Source: CAYMYN01 sp964394665 (GTDB lineage Bacteria > Planctomycetota > UBA1135 > GCA-002686595). Taken from it: 52,245 bases of DNA. Location: the NCBI GenBank assembly GCA_964394665.1, contig CAYMYN010000029.1:1-52245 (forward strand). The letters are read 5' to 3'. Made by a program: the position numbers and the translations under genes. The notes under the pieces were generated by a model. That model worked only from the letters and a program-made list of their open reading frames with translations, made no database searches and was not told the DNA's origin. Below, piece after piece: positions 17,336 to 26,408 of the stretch. The number at the start of each line of letters is the position of its first letter. Position 1 is the first letter of the stretch.

Positions 17336-19048
17336 TCAGGGTTCGAAGGTCAGGGTCAGGGCTTGGGTGGCGTTGAAGCCGTTGCCGCAGGGGGAGGGGA
17401 GCGGGTCGCGGTACCAGGCCTGGGCGTGCAGGGTCTGGCCGGCGTGCCATTGGCCGGCGGCGGAGAGGCCGGGGCCGAAAGCCAGGTGGCCGCTTGCGTC
17501 GGCGTGGCCGACTCCCAGGCGCAGGGCCTGGCCGCCGATGCAGCGCAGGCCGTCGCCGAAGGCGAGACCCTGGCCGCCGGCGAGCAGGTTCTGGGCGCGG
17601 AACAGCAGCGCCGGTTGATCCGCGGGCAGCCGCTCGGCGCGCAGCACGAGATCGTCCGCGCCGACGCTGGCCGAGCCGCAGGCGACCAGGCCCGCCCCGC
17701 GCCCGCTGGAGTTGCGGCAGCCGCGCACCGGATCGGGATTGGCGCAGGGGCAGGACGCGCCGAAGCAAAGGCTGCTGGCGAAGTCCGCGAGCTCGAAGAA
17801 GTAGGCCGCGCCCGTGCTCGGGGTGCCGCTTCCCGGGCTATGCGGGCCCTCGTTGTAGGCGCCGACCAGGGCCGTGCTCCCATGCAGCGCCACCGCCATG
17901 CCGAAGAACGAGTCGGCCTGGGGCGTGGGCGCGCGCAGCTTGCGCTCCAAGGCGTAGCCATCCGCGGTCTCGCGGAAGAGGTAGGCGGAGCCGCTGCCCA
18001 GGATGCCCTCAGGGTCGGAGCTGGCTCCGACCAGCAAGGCCCCGGGCCGGGCAGCCAGGGAATTGCCAAACTTGGTCAAGGTCGTGGCGTCCGGTGCCAC
18101 GAGCTTGGTCAGGGGCATCCAGGCGCCAGGCTCGTACCTGAAGACGTACATTGCGCCCGACGCGGTTCCGGCGACGTTGGCTGCCGCAGCCGGAAGAAAA
18201 ACTCGATCGCCATGAATGGCCACGCTCCAGCCCGCCACGAGGTTCCAGGTCAAACCCCCATTGTCCCACGGCACGAGTCGCGCGGACTCGACCCAACCCT
18301 GCGGGGTGCGTCGGTAGACGAAGGCCCCGCCGCTGTTCTGGATCGCGCCGTCGATGCCGGGACCCCCGGCCACGATCCAGTCGCCGTCGATGGCCACGCC
18401 GCGTCCCAGCCAGTCGCCCCATTGGTGCTGGGCGCCACTCAGCACTTGGGAGAGGCCCCAGGTGCCGGCGACGCGCTCGTAGACGTAGACCGCGCCGGAC
18501 TCGAAACCGACCAGGGCCCGGGTGTGGGCACCCACCACGGCGGTGTCACCCTGCACGGCGACCGAGATGCCGAACGCGGCGCTGGTCTGGATCACGTCCG
18601 GCAAGAGCTTGGCGACCTCGACCCACTGCCCGTTCGTGCGCTCGAAGACATAGGCCGCGCCGGCGTTGACGACGTTGAACGGGTCGTGCATCGGAGCCCC
18701 GACGACGAGTCGGTCTCCATCGAGTGCGACGGAGAATCCGAACTCGTCGTTGTTCCCAGCATCCAGGGACTTGAAGCGTCCCGACTCGAACCAGGAGCCG
18801 CCGACACGCTCGTGCACGAACACGGCACCCGTGCGGAGTCCGACGATCGCCGCGAATGGAGCGCCGATGACCGAACGATCTCCGTCTACGGCAGTGCTCC
18901 ATCCGTACCGCGCCCCCCCGAGCGGTCCGGTGTACGCCGTGCGTGCTCCGGAGCAGGGGTCCTGTTGGCAAGGAGTCGAAGTCGGCCCCGGGCTCAGAAT
19001 CGAGATCGACAGCACGCAGGACGAGATGTAGGTGAGCACGGCCATCAT
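17336..19048 (-). CDS. Secreted FG-GAP/propeller protein with planctomycete-type C-terminal domain
   Basis: The 570-residue product begins MMAVLTYISSCVLSISIL, a short signal-like segment. It then has at least six repeats of the form 'FG.SVALDGDR.VVGAP......G.AYVFER..G.W' (for example FGFSVALDGDRLVVGAPMHD, FGISVAVQGDTAVVGAHTR, FGMAVALHGSTALVGAYNEG), which are FG-GAP/integrin-like blades. From about residue 440 comes the Cys/Gly-rich domain CFGASCPCANPDPVRGC...NSSGRGAGLVACGS, followed by a beta-rich tail ending LTLTFEP. I know this tail from planctomycete secreted proteins; it is probably a sorting or surface domain. A GAGG sequence precedes the start. Confidence 0.82.
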   Translation of the reverse strand: MMAVLTYISSCVLSISILSPGPTSTPCQQDPCSGARTAYTGPLGGARYGWSTAVDGDRSVIGAPFAAIVGLRTGAVFVHERVGGSWFESGRFKSLDAGNNDEFGFSVALDGDRLVVGAPMHDPFNVVNAGAAYVFERTNGQWVEVAKLLPDVIQTSAAFGISVAVQGDTAVVGAHTRALVGFESGAVYVYERVAGTWGLSQVLSGAQHQWGDWLGRGVAIDGDWIVAGGPGIDGAIQNSGGAFVYRRTPQGWVESARLVPWDNGGLTWNLVAGWSVAIHGDRVFLPAAAANVAGTASGAMYVFRYEPGAWMPLTKLVAPDATTLTKFGNSLAARPGALLVGASSDPEGILGSGSAYLFRETADGYALERKLRAPTPQADSFFGMAVALHGSTALVGAYNEGPHSPGSGTPSTGAAYFFELADFASSLCFGASCPCANPDPVRGCRNSSGRGAGLVACGSASVGADDLVLRAERLPADQPALLFRAQNLLAGGQGLAFGDGLRCIGGQALRLGVGHADASGHLAFGPGLSAAGQWHAGQTLHAQAWYRDPLPSPCGNGFNATQALTLTFEP

Positions 19049-19130
19049 TGGACCTCAGCGCGAGTACAGCCAGGAAGTGTGAGATGCGGGGAGGGCTGCT
19101 CGGTCGGCATCCCTCCCTCCTGGGCTTCGG

Positions 19131-21644
19131 TCAGGGCGGGCTCGACCCGTCGTACCGAACGAGCACCTGGTTGGTCTTGTCGCCCCCGTCGGCGGGCAGG
19201 TAGCCGCGGCTGGGGGAGAGGAACATCAGCCCGCGGGCGTCGGCGTCGGTCTGGCTCTTGTGCTCGCGCCACGTGCCCGTGGCGGCGAGGCGCTGCCAGA
19301 CCTGCCCACACAGCCCCGCGATCCACAGGTCCCCATTCGAGGTCAACTCCACTTGGGTCAAGATCTGGTTTTGGAGTCCACTGCCCTCGATGCCGCAGCC
19401 CTCGATCTCGGCCGGGTCGAACGGGCCGGGATGGGTGACGAAGGCTCCGGTGCCCTGGGGGCCGGCGGTGGGATCGTAGCGCAGGACCACCCCCGTGCGC
19501 TCGGCCTGGCCCGGGTGGCGGCGATTGCCGACGGCGTACACCTCCGAGCCCATGGCAGCCACATCGGTGAGCAGCTCGAGGGACCCCGTACCCCCGGAGA
19601 CGAGCGGGACCTGGATCCAGTGCGTCGAGGCGAACGCGTAGGCGCGCGCCTCGCGACCACCCAGGCCGTCCGGGCCGCTGCCGACGACCACGATCGAACT
19701 CGGGCTGGCGGCGGCGACGCCGAACAGATCGACCTCGTCGTGGTCGGGAATCGGGAGCGGAGGATTGGCCGGGACGAGATTGAGGACGACCTGGGTCCAG
19801 GTGTCACCGCCATCCAGGGTGCGCAGGATCAGCCCGTTCGTCCCGACGGCCCAGAACTGCTGGTTGGCGGCGTCCCGGGCCCAGGCCACGCGCCGCAGCA
19901 TGGAGCCCGAATAGGCGTTCTCGGTCGTGAGGGAGTAGGGCAGGGTGGTGGGCTCTTGCCAACCAGGCGGTTGCCCAAAATCGTCCGTCCACAGGATGCG
20001 CGGTCCCCGACGCGGTTCGCCCGAGTTGTAGGGCGGAATACTCGTCCCCACGCTGATCCCACGTAGGCCGCCCGATCCGAAGGCGATCGACGTCAACGTC
20101 TCGGTCCCGGGGAAGATGCGCGGCGGGGAGCCGACGCTCCAACTCGTGCCGCCGTCCGTGGAGCGGGCCAGCCGGAAGAACTGGCCGGCCTGCCAACCGA
20201 TGTCATCACCCGCGGAATCTGCCTTGAACCAGACATCCCGAATGCGGAACTGTTCGCCGATCGCCTCGTCCGACCAGCTTTGACCGGCGTCGAGGGAGCT
20301 GCGGATGTGGCCCCCCGCGCCGCTGAGCCAGTCCCGCCGCTGCGGGCCGACCCGACCCAGGCTGGCGGCGTAGAGCGGGAAGACGGTCACGTCGAGGGAG
20401 GGGTTGGCCAGGTACTGGCTCGGCTTGGCGAAGCTCGATCGATCGCGCCAGACGGGGGTGCCGTCAGAGAGGAAATCGCGTATCAGGTGCTGACCGTTGT
20501 ACCCAACGGCCACGGCGCTGTGGTCGCCCGAGTCGAGCGCCACGCCGTACAAGGTCTTGAACTCCGTGTGGCGATAGGGTGGCAGGCTCGGGTCGTACGC
20601 CGGGTCGTAGGCGACGATGTTCCCCTGGGAGTCGTAGGTGATGCAGGAGAAGCCCGGATCGATTTCGCACTCGTGCCGCTCCCGGGCCCAGGTGAGGCCG
20701 CTGTCGGTGGAGGCCAGCACCAGACCGCACCGGGTCTTGACCCCGCCCACCACCAGGATCAGGGAGGGCACGGGATCCGGGGGCTGGCTGATGCGCACGT
20801 CCCACAGCTCGAACCAGGGGCCCCAGGAGGGGTTGTGAACCCCCTCGTGCAGGCACTCGCCCGGGTCGTCGGAGATTCCGGTGCTGTGGCCGGCGAGGAC
20901 GCGGAACCAGGTCCGGCCGAAGTCCGTGCTGCGCAGGATCCAGCCGGGCTGGCCCACGGCGATCCCGAGGAAGTCGTCCTCGCCGTCAGTACGGATGTCA
21001 AGGCCCCAGAGCTTCACGCTGTTGTTCTGGATGACCTGGGCGCTGAAAGCCACTGTCGGCACGGGGGACGCGTACATGTCCGCCAAGTACCAGCACACGC
21101 CGCCGCTCTCGGTGTACCAGAGCCCATGTTCGCCCAGCAGCCAGCCGTCGTCGCCGTTCTCGGCGAACCACACGTCGTGGAGCTCCTCCCATTCGGTCAA
21201 GCCGAAGGCCCCTGGGACACGCGAGACCGCGTTCCAGGTTGCGCCGCCGTCACTCGTTCGCAGCACCCAGCCCTGGGCGCCAACGGCCCACCCGTTCAGA
21301 GCGTTCGAGAGAAAGTGCATTCCGCGCAGGGTGCCCTGGACCTCGAAGGGAACCGACTGGAAGGCCCAGGCGCCCGTTTGCCCATCCCGGCGACGAATCC
21401 GACCGCCGTCCTCGGCGGTCCAGACCGTCTCGCCGTCGAGGGTGAAGACCTCGGCCACGAGGCCGGCCCAACGGTGCTGGAAGGTCCCCGGGTCGGGGGT
21501 GGTGCCGGGGGGGATCGGGCAGGGATCCACGGATTGTTGGGCGGCCGGCAGGGTGGGAGCCAGGATCAGGAGCGGTAGCAGGGCCCGCCGGGCGCCTCCG
21601 GAGAGCTGCGCGGCGAGGCTCCCACTCCGCGTCGAGCGCGCCAC
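19131..21644 (-). CDS. Secreted YCF48/BNR-repeat (sialidase-like) propeller protein
   Basis: In the frame that is open here the product has 837 residues from GTG 21644, with a signal-like segment (ARRALLPLLILAPTLPAAQQ). It carries six Asp-box-like motifs: LRTSDGGATW, LRSTDFGRTW, LASTDSGLTW, RSSLDAGQSW, ARSTDGGTSW and LRTLDGGDTW, typical of YCF48/BNR propellers. No catalytic sialidase residues are recognised, so enzymatic activity is not claimed. The true start is probably ATG 21715, which has a strong SD but lies out of frame by one GA dinucleotide in the 21668-21680 tract (see findings). The product ends without the Cys/Gly C-terminal domain seen in its neighbour. Confidence 0.78.
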   Translation of the reverse strand: MARSTRSGSLAAQLSGGARRALLPLLILAPTLPAAQQSVDPCPIPPGTTPDPGTFQHRWAGLVAEVFTLDGETVWTAEDGGRIRRRDGQTGAWAFQSVPFEVQGTLRGMHFLSNALNGWAVGAQGWVLRTSDGGATWNAVSRVPGAFGLTEWEELHDVWFAENGDDGWLLGEHGLWYTESGGVCWYLADMYASPVPTVAFSAQVIQNNSVKLWGLDIRTDGEDDFLGIAVGQPGWILRSTDFGRTWFRVLAGHSTGISDDPGECLHEGVHNPSWGPWFELWDVRISQPPDPVPSLILVVGGVKTRCGLVLASTDSGLTWARERHECEIDPGFSCITYDSQGNIVAYDPAYDPSLPPYRHTEFKTLYGVALDSGDHSAVAVGYNGQHLIRDFLSDGTPVWRDRSSFAKPSQYLANPSLDVTVFPLYAASLGRVGPQRRDWLSGAGGHIRSSLDAGQSWSDEAIGEQFRIRDVWFKADSAGDDIGWQAGQFFRLARSTDGGTSWSVGSPPRIFPGTETLTSIAFGSGGLRGISVGTSIPPYNSGEPRRGPRILWTDDFGQPPGWQEPTTLPYSLTTENAYSGSMLRRVAWARDAANQQFWAVGTNGLILRTLDGGDTWTQVVLNLVPANPPLPIPDHDEVDLFGVAAASPSSIVVVGSGPDGLGGREARAYAFASTHWIQVPLVSGGTGSLELLTDVAAMGSEVYAVGNRRHPGQAERTGVVLRYDPTAGPQGTGAFVTHPGPFDPAEIEGCGIEGSGLQNQILTQVELTSNGDLWIAGLCGQVWQRLAATGTWREHKSQTDADARGLMFLSPSRGYLPADGGDKTNQVLVRYDGSSPP

Positions 21645-21667
21645 GAGGCGCGCACCGAGGTCACGTG

Positions 21668-21680
21668 CTCTCTCTCTCTC
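21668..21680. repeat. (CT)6C / (GA)6G dinucleotide repeat in the 5' end of the YCF48 gene
   Basis: A 13-bp uninterrupted tract, read as GA repeats on the coding (minus) strand, lies between a well-placed SD-ATG (21715) and the open frame of the propeller gene. Removing one GA unit, or adding two, would join that ATG to the long frame. Confidence 0.8.
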
Positions 21681-21712
21681 AGGGCGAGTGATGTGGACGA
21701 ATTCTCGAACGA

Positions 21713-21728
21713 CATGAAACCCCTCCTC
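21713..21728 (-). promoter_or_regulatory. Strong SD and ATG out of frame with the YCF48 gene
   Basis: On the minus strand GAGGAGGG (21728-21721) is followed by a 5-nt spacer and ATG (21715-21713), among the best ribosome-binding sites in the window. In the sequence as given this ATG opens a frame of about 50 codons that stops, not the propeller frame. Confidence 0.6.
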
Positions 21729-22082
21729 TAGGGTCAGGGTCAGTCGCGGCGACACGGTTGCACGGGCCAAGGTGCCCGGTTTCCGGCGCGGCTCCCCTGC
21801 ATGCGCGAGTCCAGGGGAACTGCCGTCGTCCCAGCGGCTGACCGAAAGATCGTGGTTCGAGCCTACCTCCGATCTCCGGTCCGGGTTGAGATTTCTCGAA
21901 AAAGCATTGGGGCGGACCCGGCGGCGGCCGAATGCGAATCGCCGGGTGGAGGCCAGCGGTCGGCGCGCGAATCGCGGTCGGACGGGTCCGGCTTCGGGCC
22001 CTCGAGCGAATCCTCCTGCTCGATGCTGCAACCGCTCGGGCCACCACGCGGCCGGAGAACGACCCCGTGGATGGGGGGACGA
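21716..22082. other. Non-coding region upstream of the YCF48 gene
   Basis: This 367-bp stretch has lower GC than the flanking tilS gene. On the minus strand it holds TAGGCT (21865-21860), a possible -10 that would give a leader of about 140 nt, and further down a short 'CTGACC' tandem followed by the GAGGAGGG SD. A long in-frame open extension exists but its translation is Arg/Pro-rich and looks non-coding. No RNA gene is seen. Confidence 0.4.
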
Positions 22083-23636
22083 TCAGGGCGCGGGTGCGAA
22101 CAGCTCGGGGCCGTCGCTGGCGGCGCGCATGCGCGGCCGTTCGGGGGCGGGGGCGGCGCCGAGCAACGTGAGGGCGAGGCGGCGCGTGTCGCTGGCCCGC
22201 ACGCGGCGCGCCTCGCAGGGGCGCAGGCCGGCGATCCACAGGATCTCGTCCCCGGCGAGGACCAGCGGCACCGCGGCGCGTTCCTCGCGCGGCACGCCGG
22301 CGTCGGCGAGCACGCGCGCAAGGGGCCGGCTGCCCGGCGCGCCCAGGCCGCGGAACCGATCGCCGGGCCGCGGGGCGCGCACGAGCAGCGGGCCCTCGAG
22401 GCCGCGGGCGCTGAGCTCGACCTCGAGCGGATCGCGCGGGGGCGGGCGGCCCGCGGGGCTCTCGACGAGGCGCGCGGCGAGCACGCGCCCATCGTCCAGG
22501 CGCACTTCGCCCGGCACCTCGAGGCGCCGCTCCCAGGCGGGCCCGGCGCACAGCGCCTGGGCCTCGGCGAAGGGCAGCAGCGGTTCGCCGCGGGTGGGCG
22601 CACGGCGCGGCGGGGGCGGCATCAGGGCCAGCTCGGCGCCGCGCAGGGCGAGGATCCAGCCGCCGGGCAAGCTGTGGCGCCGGCAACGGCCGCGCTCGAG
22701 GTCCGCGAGGATGCGCTCGAGGTGCTCGCGCGAGGGGCCGCGGCCGGTGCCCTCGACGAGCAGGCGCCACAACGCGCGGCGGGCGAGCGGCGGCGCGAGC
22801 TCGCGCAACTCGCCGCGCGGGAGGCTGCCGCCCAGGTGGGCGCGCGAGGCGTCGCGCGCCGCCGCGGCGTGCTCGAAGGGTCGCCAGGCGAGGGGCGCGG
22901 TGCGCTCGGCGAAGGCGTCCTCGAGGCGCTCGACCGCGCGCGCGAAGGCGAACAGGCCGCGCTCGAGCTCGGGCCCTGCGCTGGCGCGCAGCTCGGGCAG
23001 GAGCAGGTTGCGCACGCGGTTGCGCGCGAAGCGTGGGTCGCGGTTCGAGGAGTCCTCGCGCCAGCGAAGGCCCGCGCGCCGCAGCAACGCGCGCACCTCC
23101 TCGCGGCGCATCCCGATCAGCGGGCGCAGGACGCGCAGCGTTCGCCCGCGCCCGTCCCGGCGCTCGCTCGCGGCGCGCAGGCCCGCGAGCCCGACCAGGT
23201 GCGTGCCGCGCAGCCAGCGCAGGAGCAGGGTCTCGAGCGCGTCGTCGGCGTGGTGGCCGGTGAGGAGCACGTCGATGCGCGCGCGCTCGGCCTCCTCCAG
23301 GAGCGCCGCGTAGCGCGCCCGGCGCAGGCGCGCCTCGAGGTCGGGCCCCTGGCCGGGCTCTCCCTCGAGCAGGGCGCGGCGGCGCACGAAGGGCAGCTCG
23401 AGGCGCTGGCAGAGGCGCGCGCAGAACTCGGCGTCGCCCTCGCTCTGGGCGCCGCGCAGGCCGTGCTCGACGTGCACGCACAGGGCCCGCGGGCGCGGCC
23501 GCGCGCGGGCGACGAGCTGGGCCAGGAACACGCTGTCCGCGCCGCCCGAGAGCGCGACCACGACGGGCTCGCCCGGCGCGAGGCCCACGGCCGCGGCCAG
23601 CCGCGCCCAACGATCCTGCCAGTCGATGCCCTGCAT
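22083..23636 (-). CDS. tilS: tRNA(Ile)-lysidine synthetase
   Basis: TilS modifies C34 of the minor tRNA-Ile to lysidine so that it reads AUA. The 517-residue product starts at ATG 23636, giving MQGIDWQDRWARLAAAVGL. The PP-loop ATPase motif ALSGGADSVFL is at about residues 27-37. HVEHGLRGAQSEGDAEF, TGHHADDALETLLLRWLRG, GLRWREDSSNRDPRFARNRVRN and the C-terminal PGDRFRGLGAPGSRPL segment of the substrate-binding domain follow. The extra length over short forms comes from the middle and C-terminal domains. It is transcribed divergently from gap across a 396-bp region with two strong inverted repeats. Confidence 0.93.
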   Translation of the reverse strand: MQGIDWQDRWARLAAAVGLAPGEPVVVALSGGADSVFLAQLVARARPRPRALCVHVEHGLRGAQSEGDAEFCARLCQRLELPFVRRRALLEGEPGQGPDLEARLRRARYAALLEEAERARIDVLLTGHHADDALETLLLRWLRGTHLVGLAGLRAASERRDGRGRTLRVLRPLIGMRREEVRALLRRAGLRWREDSSNRDPRFARNRVRNLLLPELRASAGPELERGLFAFARAVERLEDAFAERTAPLAWRPFEHAAAARDASRAHLGGSLPRGELRELAPPLARRALWRLLVEGTGRGPSREHLERILADLERGRCRRHSLPGGWILALRGAELALMPPPPRRAPTRGEPLLPFAEAQALCAGPAWERRLEVPGEVRLDDGRVLAARLVESPAGRPPPRDPLEVELSARGLEGPLLVRAPRPGDRFRGLGAPGSRPLARVLADAGVPREERAAVPLVLAGDEILWIAGLRPCEARRVRASDTRRLALTLLGAAPAPERPRMRAASDGPELFAPAP

Positions 23637-23659
23637 GTCGCCGCGCCTCGGGGGCCCCG

Positions 23660-23676
23660 CCCCCGGGACCCGGGGG
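23660..23676. repeat. GC-rich inverted repeat in the tilS 5' region
   Basis: Two perfect 8-bp arms (CCCCCGGG and CCCGGGGG) are separated by one A. It lies 24 bp upstream of the tilS ATG, so it would sit in the tilS leader or promoter. Confidence 0.55.
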
Positions 23677-23696
23677 TGGGGAACGGGGGAGGGTAC

Positions 23697-23721
23697 CGGC
23701 CCCGGCCCCGGGCCGGGGCCG
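23697..23721. repeat. 25-bp near-perfect palindrome between tilS and gap
   Basis: Two 12-bp arms (CGGCCCCGGCCC and GGGCCGGGGCCG) flank a single C. It lies immediately upstream of the putative gap promoter, in the divergent tilS-gap region. It could be a protein-binding site or form a hairpin in a tilS leader. Confidence 0.6.
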
Positions 23722-24032
23722 TTCGTTGATCCCATCGGCGCCGCCCGCTAGGCTCGTCGCCCGTTTTGGTATCGGACCCGCCGCGGGGCGCCCCGGCGCG
23801 CCCCGATTCGGGGCCGGCGGCCGACCCCTCGATTGCGGCTTCCTTCGCCTGGCGCGCCCCACGGGCCTCGGCGCGCGGCCAGCGCTCCCAGCCCGGCCCA
23901 GGGTCGGCCCGCACCGTCCCTGGGAACGGCGCCGAGCCCGCGGTCACCCGCCCGCTTCTCCGATCCCCCCCAGCCTTCTCTCCGACCCCCGCCCTCTCTC
24001 CGACCCCCGTCCCGTTCCCGAGTAGGAGCCCC
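23722..24032 (+). promoter_or_regulatory. gap upstream region and putative promoter
   Basis: TTGATC (23726-23731), a 17-bp gap and TAGGCT (23749-23754) resemble a sigma-70-type promoter; this is the only -35 I find with good spacing. The leader would be about 270 nt and C-rich. Near its end is an imperfect direct repeat of CTCTCTCCGACCCCCG, then TAGGAG (23023 + 1000, i.e. 24023-24028) as SD. No known riboswitch is recognised. Confidence 0.4.
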
Positions 24033-25034
24033 ATGGCCAAACGAGTCGCCATCAACGGATTCGGTCGCATCGGCCGCAACGTCTTCCGCGTCCTCTCCAA
24101 GCGCACCGATCTCGAGGTCGTGGCGGTCAACGACCTGACCGACGCCAAGACCCTCGCGCACCTCCTGAAGTACGACTCGGTGCACGGCCGGTTCCAGGGC
24201 ACGGTCGAGGCCGCCGAGGGCGCGCTGATCGTCGACGGCCGGCGCATCCAGGTCACCGCCGAGCGCGATCCGGCCGCCTTGCCGCACAAGGAGAACCGCA
24301 TCGACGTCGTGATCGAGTCGACCGGGGTCTTCACCGACAGGAAGTCCCTCGAGAAGCACCTCGCCGCCGGCGCGGGCAAGGTGCTGCTCACCGTGCCGCC
24401 CAAGGACGCGATCGACGCGATGGTCGTGCTGGGCGTGAACGAGGGCAGCCTGAAGCCCGAGCACAAGCTCGTCTCCAACGCCTCGTGCACGACCAACTGC
24501 CTGGCGCCGATGGCGCGCGTGCTCGACGAGGCCTTCGGCATCGAGCACGGGCTCATGACCACCGTGCACGCCTACACCAACGACCAGCAGATCCTCGACC
24601 TGCCGCACAAGGACCTGCGCCGCGCGCGGGCCGCGGCCGCGAACATCATCCCGACCACCACGGGCGCCGCGCGCGCCGTCGGCCAGGTGCTCCCGAACCT
24701 CAAGGGCAAGCTCGACGGCATGGCGCTGCGCGTGCCGGTGCCGGACGGATCGGTGGTCGACCTCGTGGCGCGCGTCAAGAAGGCCGCCACCATCGAGGGC
24801 ATCAACGCCGCCTTCAAAGCCGCGGCCGCGAAGGCCCCGCTGAAGGGCATCCTCGAGTACACCGAGGATCCGATCGTGTCCGCGGACATCGTGGGCTCGC
24901 CCATGAGCTGCATCTTCGACGCGCCCTCGACCATGGTGCTCGAGGGCAACTTCGTGAAGATCGTCGGCTGGTACGACAACGAGTGGGGCTACTCGAACCG
25001 CGTGGTGGACCTGCTCGCGCTGCTCGCGCGTTGA
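24033..25034 (+). CDS. gap: Glyceraldehyde-3-phosphate dehydrogenase, type I
   Basis: The 333-residue enzyme interconverts glyceraldehyde 3-phosphate and 1,3-bisphosphoglycerate in glycolysis and gluconeogenesis. The start at ATG 24033 has the SD TAGGAG. The NAD-binding loop INGFGRIGRNVFR is followed by VNDLTD, whose Asp indicates NAD rather than NADP preference. The catalytic SNASCTTNCLAP and the paired HAYTNDQQILD, TTTGAARAVG and WYDNEWGYSNRVVDL segments are intact. It leads the run gap-pgk-rpe-accD; pgk starts 66 bp later. Confidence 0.97.
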   Translation: MAKRVAINGFGRIGRNVFRVLSKRTDLEVVAVNDLTDAKTLAHLLKYDSVHGRFQGTVEAAEGALIVDGRRIQVTAERDPAALPHKENRIDVVIESTGVFTDRKSLEKHLAAGAGKVLLTVPPKDAIDAMVVLGVNEGSLKPEHKLVSNASCTTNCLAPMARVLDEAFGIEHGLMTTVHAYTNDQQILDLPHKDLRRARAAAANIIPTTTGAARAVGQVLPNLKGKLDGMALRVPVPDGSVVDLVARVKKAATIEGINAAFKAAAAKAPLKGILEYTEDPIVSADIVGSPMSCIFDAPSTMVLEGNFVKIVGWYDNEWGYSNRVVDLLALLAR

Positions 25035-25100
25035 ATCCGCGCCGGGGCCGCCCGCGGGCGGCTCCGGCGGACACTCCAAGACCCAACCCCCGATCGCGCC

Positions 25101-26288
25101 ATGAAGCTCGACGTCCCCGGCCTCGACTCCCTGGACCTCGCCGGCCGCCGCGTGCTGATCCGGGTCGACTTCAACGTGCCCATGCAGGAGGGCGTGGTGG
25201 GGGACGACACCCGCATCCGCGCCTCGTTGCCGACCATCCGCGCGGTGCTCGCGGCGGGCGGCAAACCGATCCTGCTGACGCACCTGGGGCGCCCCAAGGG
25301 AAAGGTGGTCGAGTCGCTGCGCGTCGGGCCGCTCGCCGAGCGCCTGCGCGAGCTCCTGGGCGTCCCGGTGGTGCACGTGCCGGCCTGCCGCGGACAGGAG
25401 GCCCAGGCCGGGATCGCGGCCGCGCCCGCGGGCGGCGTGGTGCTGCTCGAGAACGTGCGTTTCGAGCCCGGCGAGGAGCGCGGGGACGCCGAGCTGGCGC
25501 GCGACTTCGCGGCCCTCGGCGATGCCTTCGTGAACGACGCCTTCGGCGCCTCGCACCGCGCGCACGCCTCCGTGTCGGGCATCGCGGCCCACCTGCCGAG
25601 CGCCGCGGGGCTCCTGCTCCTGGCCGAGGTCGAGGCCTTCCAGCGCGTGCTCGTCGATCCCGCGCGGCCCTTCGTGCTCGTCGTGGGCGGCGCCAAGGTC
25701 TCCGACAAGCTGCCGGTGATCGAGCACCTGCTCGACACCGTGGACCGCGTGCTGATCGGCGGGGGCATGGCCTACACCTTCCTGGTCGCGCAGGGCATCG
25801 CGGTGGGCAAGTCCCTGGTGCAGACGGAACAGCTCGACCAGGTGCGCCGCACCCTGGCGCGCGCCGCCGAACGGGGCGTCGAGCTGCTGCTCCCGGTCGA
25901 CCACGTGACGGCGGCCGAGTTCGCGGCCGACGCGCCGGCCACCACCGTCACGGGCCCGATCCCCGCCGAGCGCATGGCGCTCGACATCGGTCCGCGCACC
26001 GCCGAGCTCTACGCCGAGCGCATCGCCGACGCCGGCACGTTGGTCTGGAACGGTCCGATGGGCGTGTTCGAGTTCCCGGCCTTCGCCGCCGGCACGCGCG
26101 CCGTGGGCCAGGCCGTGGCCGCCTGCCGGGGCTACACGGTCGTGGGCGGCGGCGACTCGGTGGCCGCCATCGAGGAGCTCGGCCTCGCGGCCCGCATCGG
26201 CCACGTCTCGACCGGCGGCGGCGCGAGCCTCGAGCTGCTCGAGGGCCGCGACCTGCCCGGCATCTCCGCCCTGGCGCGACGCGCCTGA
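25101..26288 (+). CDS. pgk: Phosphoglycerate kinase
   Basis: The 395-residue kinase has the normal length and all family blocks: the N-terminal VLIRVDFNVPMQEG, substrate-binding LTHLGRPKG, LLENVRFEPGE, FVNDAFGASHRAHASVSG, PFVLVVGGAKVSDKL, VLIGGGMAYTFL, LVWNGPMGVFEF and the C-terminal nucleotide loop VVGGGDSVAAI with HVSTGGGASLELLEG. It makes ATP from 1,3-bisphosphoglycerate. ATG 25101 agrees with the expected N terminus; no good SD precedes it. Co-transcription with gap is likely from the 66-bp spacing. Confidence 0.97.
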   Translation: MKLDVPGLDSLDLAGRRVLIRVDFNVPMQEGVVGDDTRIRASLPTIRAVLAAGGKPILLTHLGRPKGKVVESLRVGPLAERLRELLGVPVVHVPACRGQEAQAGIAAAPAGGVVLLENVRFEPGEERGDAELARDFAALGDAFVNDAFGASHRAHASVSGIAAHLPSAAGLLLLAEVEAFQRVLVDPARPFVLVVGGAKVSDKLPVIEHLLDTVDRVLIGGGMAYTFLVAQGIAVGKSLVQTEQLDQVRRTLARAAERGVELLLPVDHVTAAEFAADAPATTVTGPIPAERMALDIGPRTAELYAERIADAGTLVWNGPMGVFEFPAFAAGTRAVGQAVAACRGYTVVGGGDSVAAIEELGLAARIGHVSTGGGASLELLEGRDLPGISALARRA

Positions 26289-26369
26289 GCCCAGAGCCCC
26301 ATCCCGCGCGCCGCGCCCCGCGGGGCGGCGCCACGGGGCCTGGCCTTCTGGTCGGCGGGGGCTGGGGGC

Positions 26370-26375
26370 TAGAAT
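26370..26375 (+). promoter_or_regulatory. Putative -10 upstream of rpe
   Basis: TAGAAT lies in the 120-bp pgk-rpe gap, 33 bp before the rpe ATG. A perfect 14-bp GC palindrome (26314-26327) lies upstream, between pgk and this element; without a T-tract it is not a classical terminator. Confidence 0.35.
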
Positions 26376-26408
26376 CGGCACCTCCCCGGCGCCCGGCCCC
26401 CCGATGCG

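Noticed and set aside
21729..22031. N-terminal extension of the YCF48 protein up to base 22031
   Set aside because: The sequence is Arg/Pro-rich, has no start with an SD, precedes the signal peptide and has base use unlike the gene.
26314..26327. 14-bp palindrome after pgk as a rho-independent terminator
   Set aside because: There is no loop and no T-tract, and GC palindromes of this length are expected in such a GC-rich genome.
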